From positions 1 to 6,355 of the forward strand of contig JAPPKI010000157.1 in the NCBI GenBank assembly GCA_028820035.1: a DNA stretch of 6,355 nucleotides, written 5' to 3'. The stretch is from a bacterium (GTDB lineage: Bacteria; Actinomycetota; Acidimicrobiia; Acidimicrobiales; Bin134). This document shows, one piece after another, positions 5,980-6,355 of this stretch. The position numbers and the translations under genes were made by a program. Below the pieces are notes generated by a model. That model did no database searches. It saw nothing but the letters and a program-made list of their open reading frames with translations, and was not told the origin of the DNA. Within the stretch, counting starts at the first letter, position 1, and each line of letters begins with the position of its first letter.

Positions 5980-6309
5980 ATGCAGGGTCAGACACCAGAG
6001 CTGCCCGATGGGCTGGATTGCGTCGACTCCGATCTGCTGGCAGACCTGCGGAACGGGGTCATCGACAAACTTCCCGAAAGCGCCCTCGACTGCTTGCCGC
6101 CCAATGTGCGCGACGACATTCCCCCTGGATTGATTGATTTCGCCACGGCCAACCCCGAATTGGCGCTGGCGGCAGTGATCGTGGCCGTGGTGGCCACGCT
6201 GGTGTTTCTTTACAAGCTGGCCAAGCGAGCCTTCTTCGTCGCCTTGATTGCGGGAGCGGTGGCGGTTGTGGCTTGGTGGTGGTGGCTGGCAGAGCCAAAT
6301 ATCTTTTGA
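5980..6309 (+). CDS. Small two-helix membrane protein of unknown function
   Basis: From the ATG at 5980 this encodes 109 residues. Residues 1-58 are hydrophilic and acidic (PELPDGLDCVDSDLLADL, 6-23, then DKLPESALDCLPP, 29-41). Two hydrophobic helices follow, about 60-79 (ELALAAVIVAVVATLVFLYK) and 84-102 (AFFVALIAGAVAVVAWWWW), joined by a short basic turn (LAKR). The positive turn suggests both termini lie outside and the loop inside, or a hairpin; topology is inferred. Four consecutive tryptophans (99-102) close the second helix like an interfacial belt. There is no lipobox or known domain. GGGG lies five bases before the ATG. A GTG at 5935 would add 15 residues but has its purine run directly against it. 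I do not recognise the family. It is divergent from the amidohydrolase. Confidence 0.6.
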   Translation: MQGQTPELPDGLDCVDSDLLADLRNGVIDKLPESALDCLPPNVRDDIPPGLIDFATANPELALAAVIVAVVATLVFLYKLAKRAFFVALIAGAVAVVAWWWWLAEPNIF

Positions 6310-6311
6310 CC

Positions 6312-6355
6312 ATGGGCGAACGGCTGTTTGGGAGGATTCCGTCAACCCACCGGGG
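6312..6355 (+). CDS. Possible start of a downstream gene (runs off right edge)
   Basis: An ATG two bases after the stop of the membrane-protein gene opens a frame to the window edge, beginning MGERLFGRIPSTHRG. The tight spacing fits translational coupling in a plus-strand operon. No Shine-Dalgarno is evident, and only 14 full codons are visible, so this may be chance. No function can be assigned. Confidence 0.3.
   Translation, partial: MGERLFGRIPSTHR

Noticed and set aside
5893..6345. Extension of the amidohydrolase frame to 6345
   Set aside because: The added residues do not resemble the family and are antisense to the small membrane-protein gene. The D-x-H metal motif should be near the N-terminus.
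1..6355. Mobile elements, phage genes, toxin-antitoxin pairs, tRNA or rRNA genes
   Set aside because: No transposase, integrase, terminal inverted repeats, RNA-gene consensus or toxin/antitoxin motif was recognised on either strand.

Overview
This is a GC-rich bacterial window with dense, SD-led genes. Its gene families (Zn alcohol dehydrogenase, SDR oxidoreductase, amidohydrolase-2, DUF1214) are typical of actinobacterial catabolic or accessory regions. A high-GC actinobacterium is the best guess, possibly of the Acidimicrobiia type, but no phylogenetic marker in the window proves it.

Layout. Positions 1-2801 are a minus-strand cluster read right to left: a DegT/DnrJ/EryC1-fold PLP enzyme (2801-1596), a zinc alcohol dehydrogenase (1571-486) and the N-terminal 148 residues of an SDR oxidoreductase (444 to the left edge). 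Gaps are 24 and 41 bp and the two downstream genes have strong Shine-Dalgarno sites, so this looks like one operon. Upstream, a 151-bp non-coding leader (2802-2952) holds two perfect 36-bp direct repeats separated by 30 bp. Next come a minus-strand YgjP/WLM-type zinc metallopeptidase (3528-2953) and, divergent from it, a plus-strand DUF1214 protein (3625-4737). The DUF1214 gene converges with a minus-strand amidohydrolase-2 enzyme (5892-4753). The amidohydrolase is in turn divergent from a small two-helix membrane protein (5980-6309), which is followed by what may be the first codons of another plus-strand gene.

How the genes may work together. The DegT-fold protein has His185 where aminotransferases carry the PLP-binding lysine. 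That is the signature of the sugar 3-dehydratases (ColD and E1/RfbH), and it lacks the cysteines of the E1 iron-sulfur cluster. With an alcohol dehydrogenase and an SDR in the same operon, a small deoxygenation/redox pathway on a sugar-like or polyol substrate is possible but unproven. The other genes show no clear link to it.

The features most worth following up are the repeat pair in the leader, whose copies can form a hairpin with G.U pairs only on the strand that transcribes the operon, and the His-for-Lys PLP enzyme. I found no complete CRISPR-Cas, toxin-antitoxin, phage or transposon system. There are no RNA genes I can support and no gene-free stretch over 300 bp.
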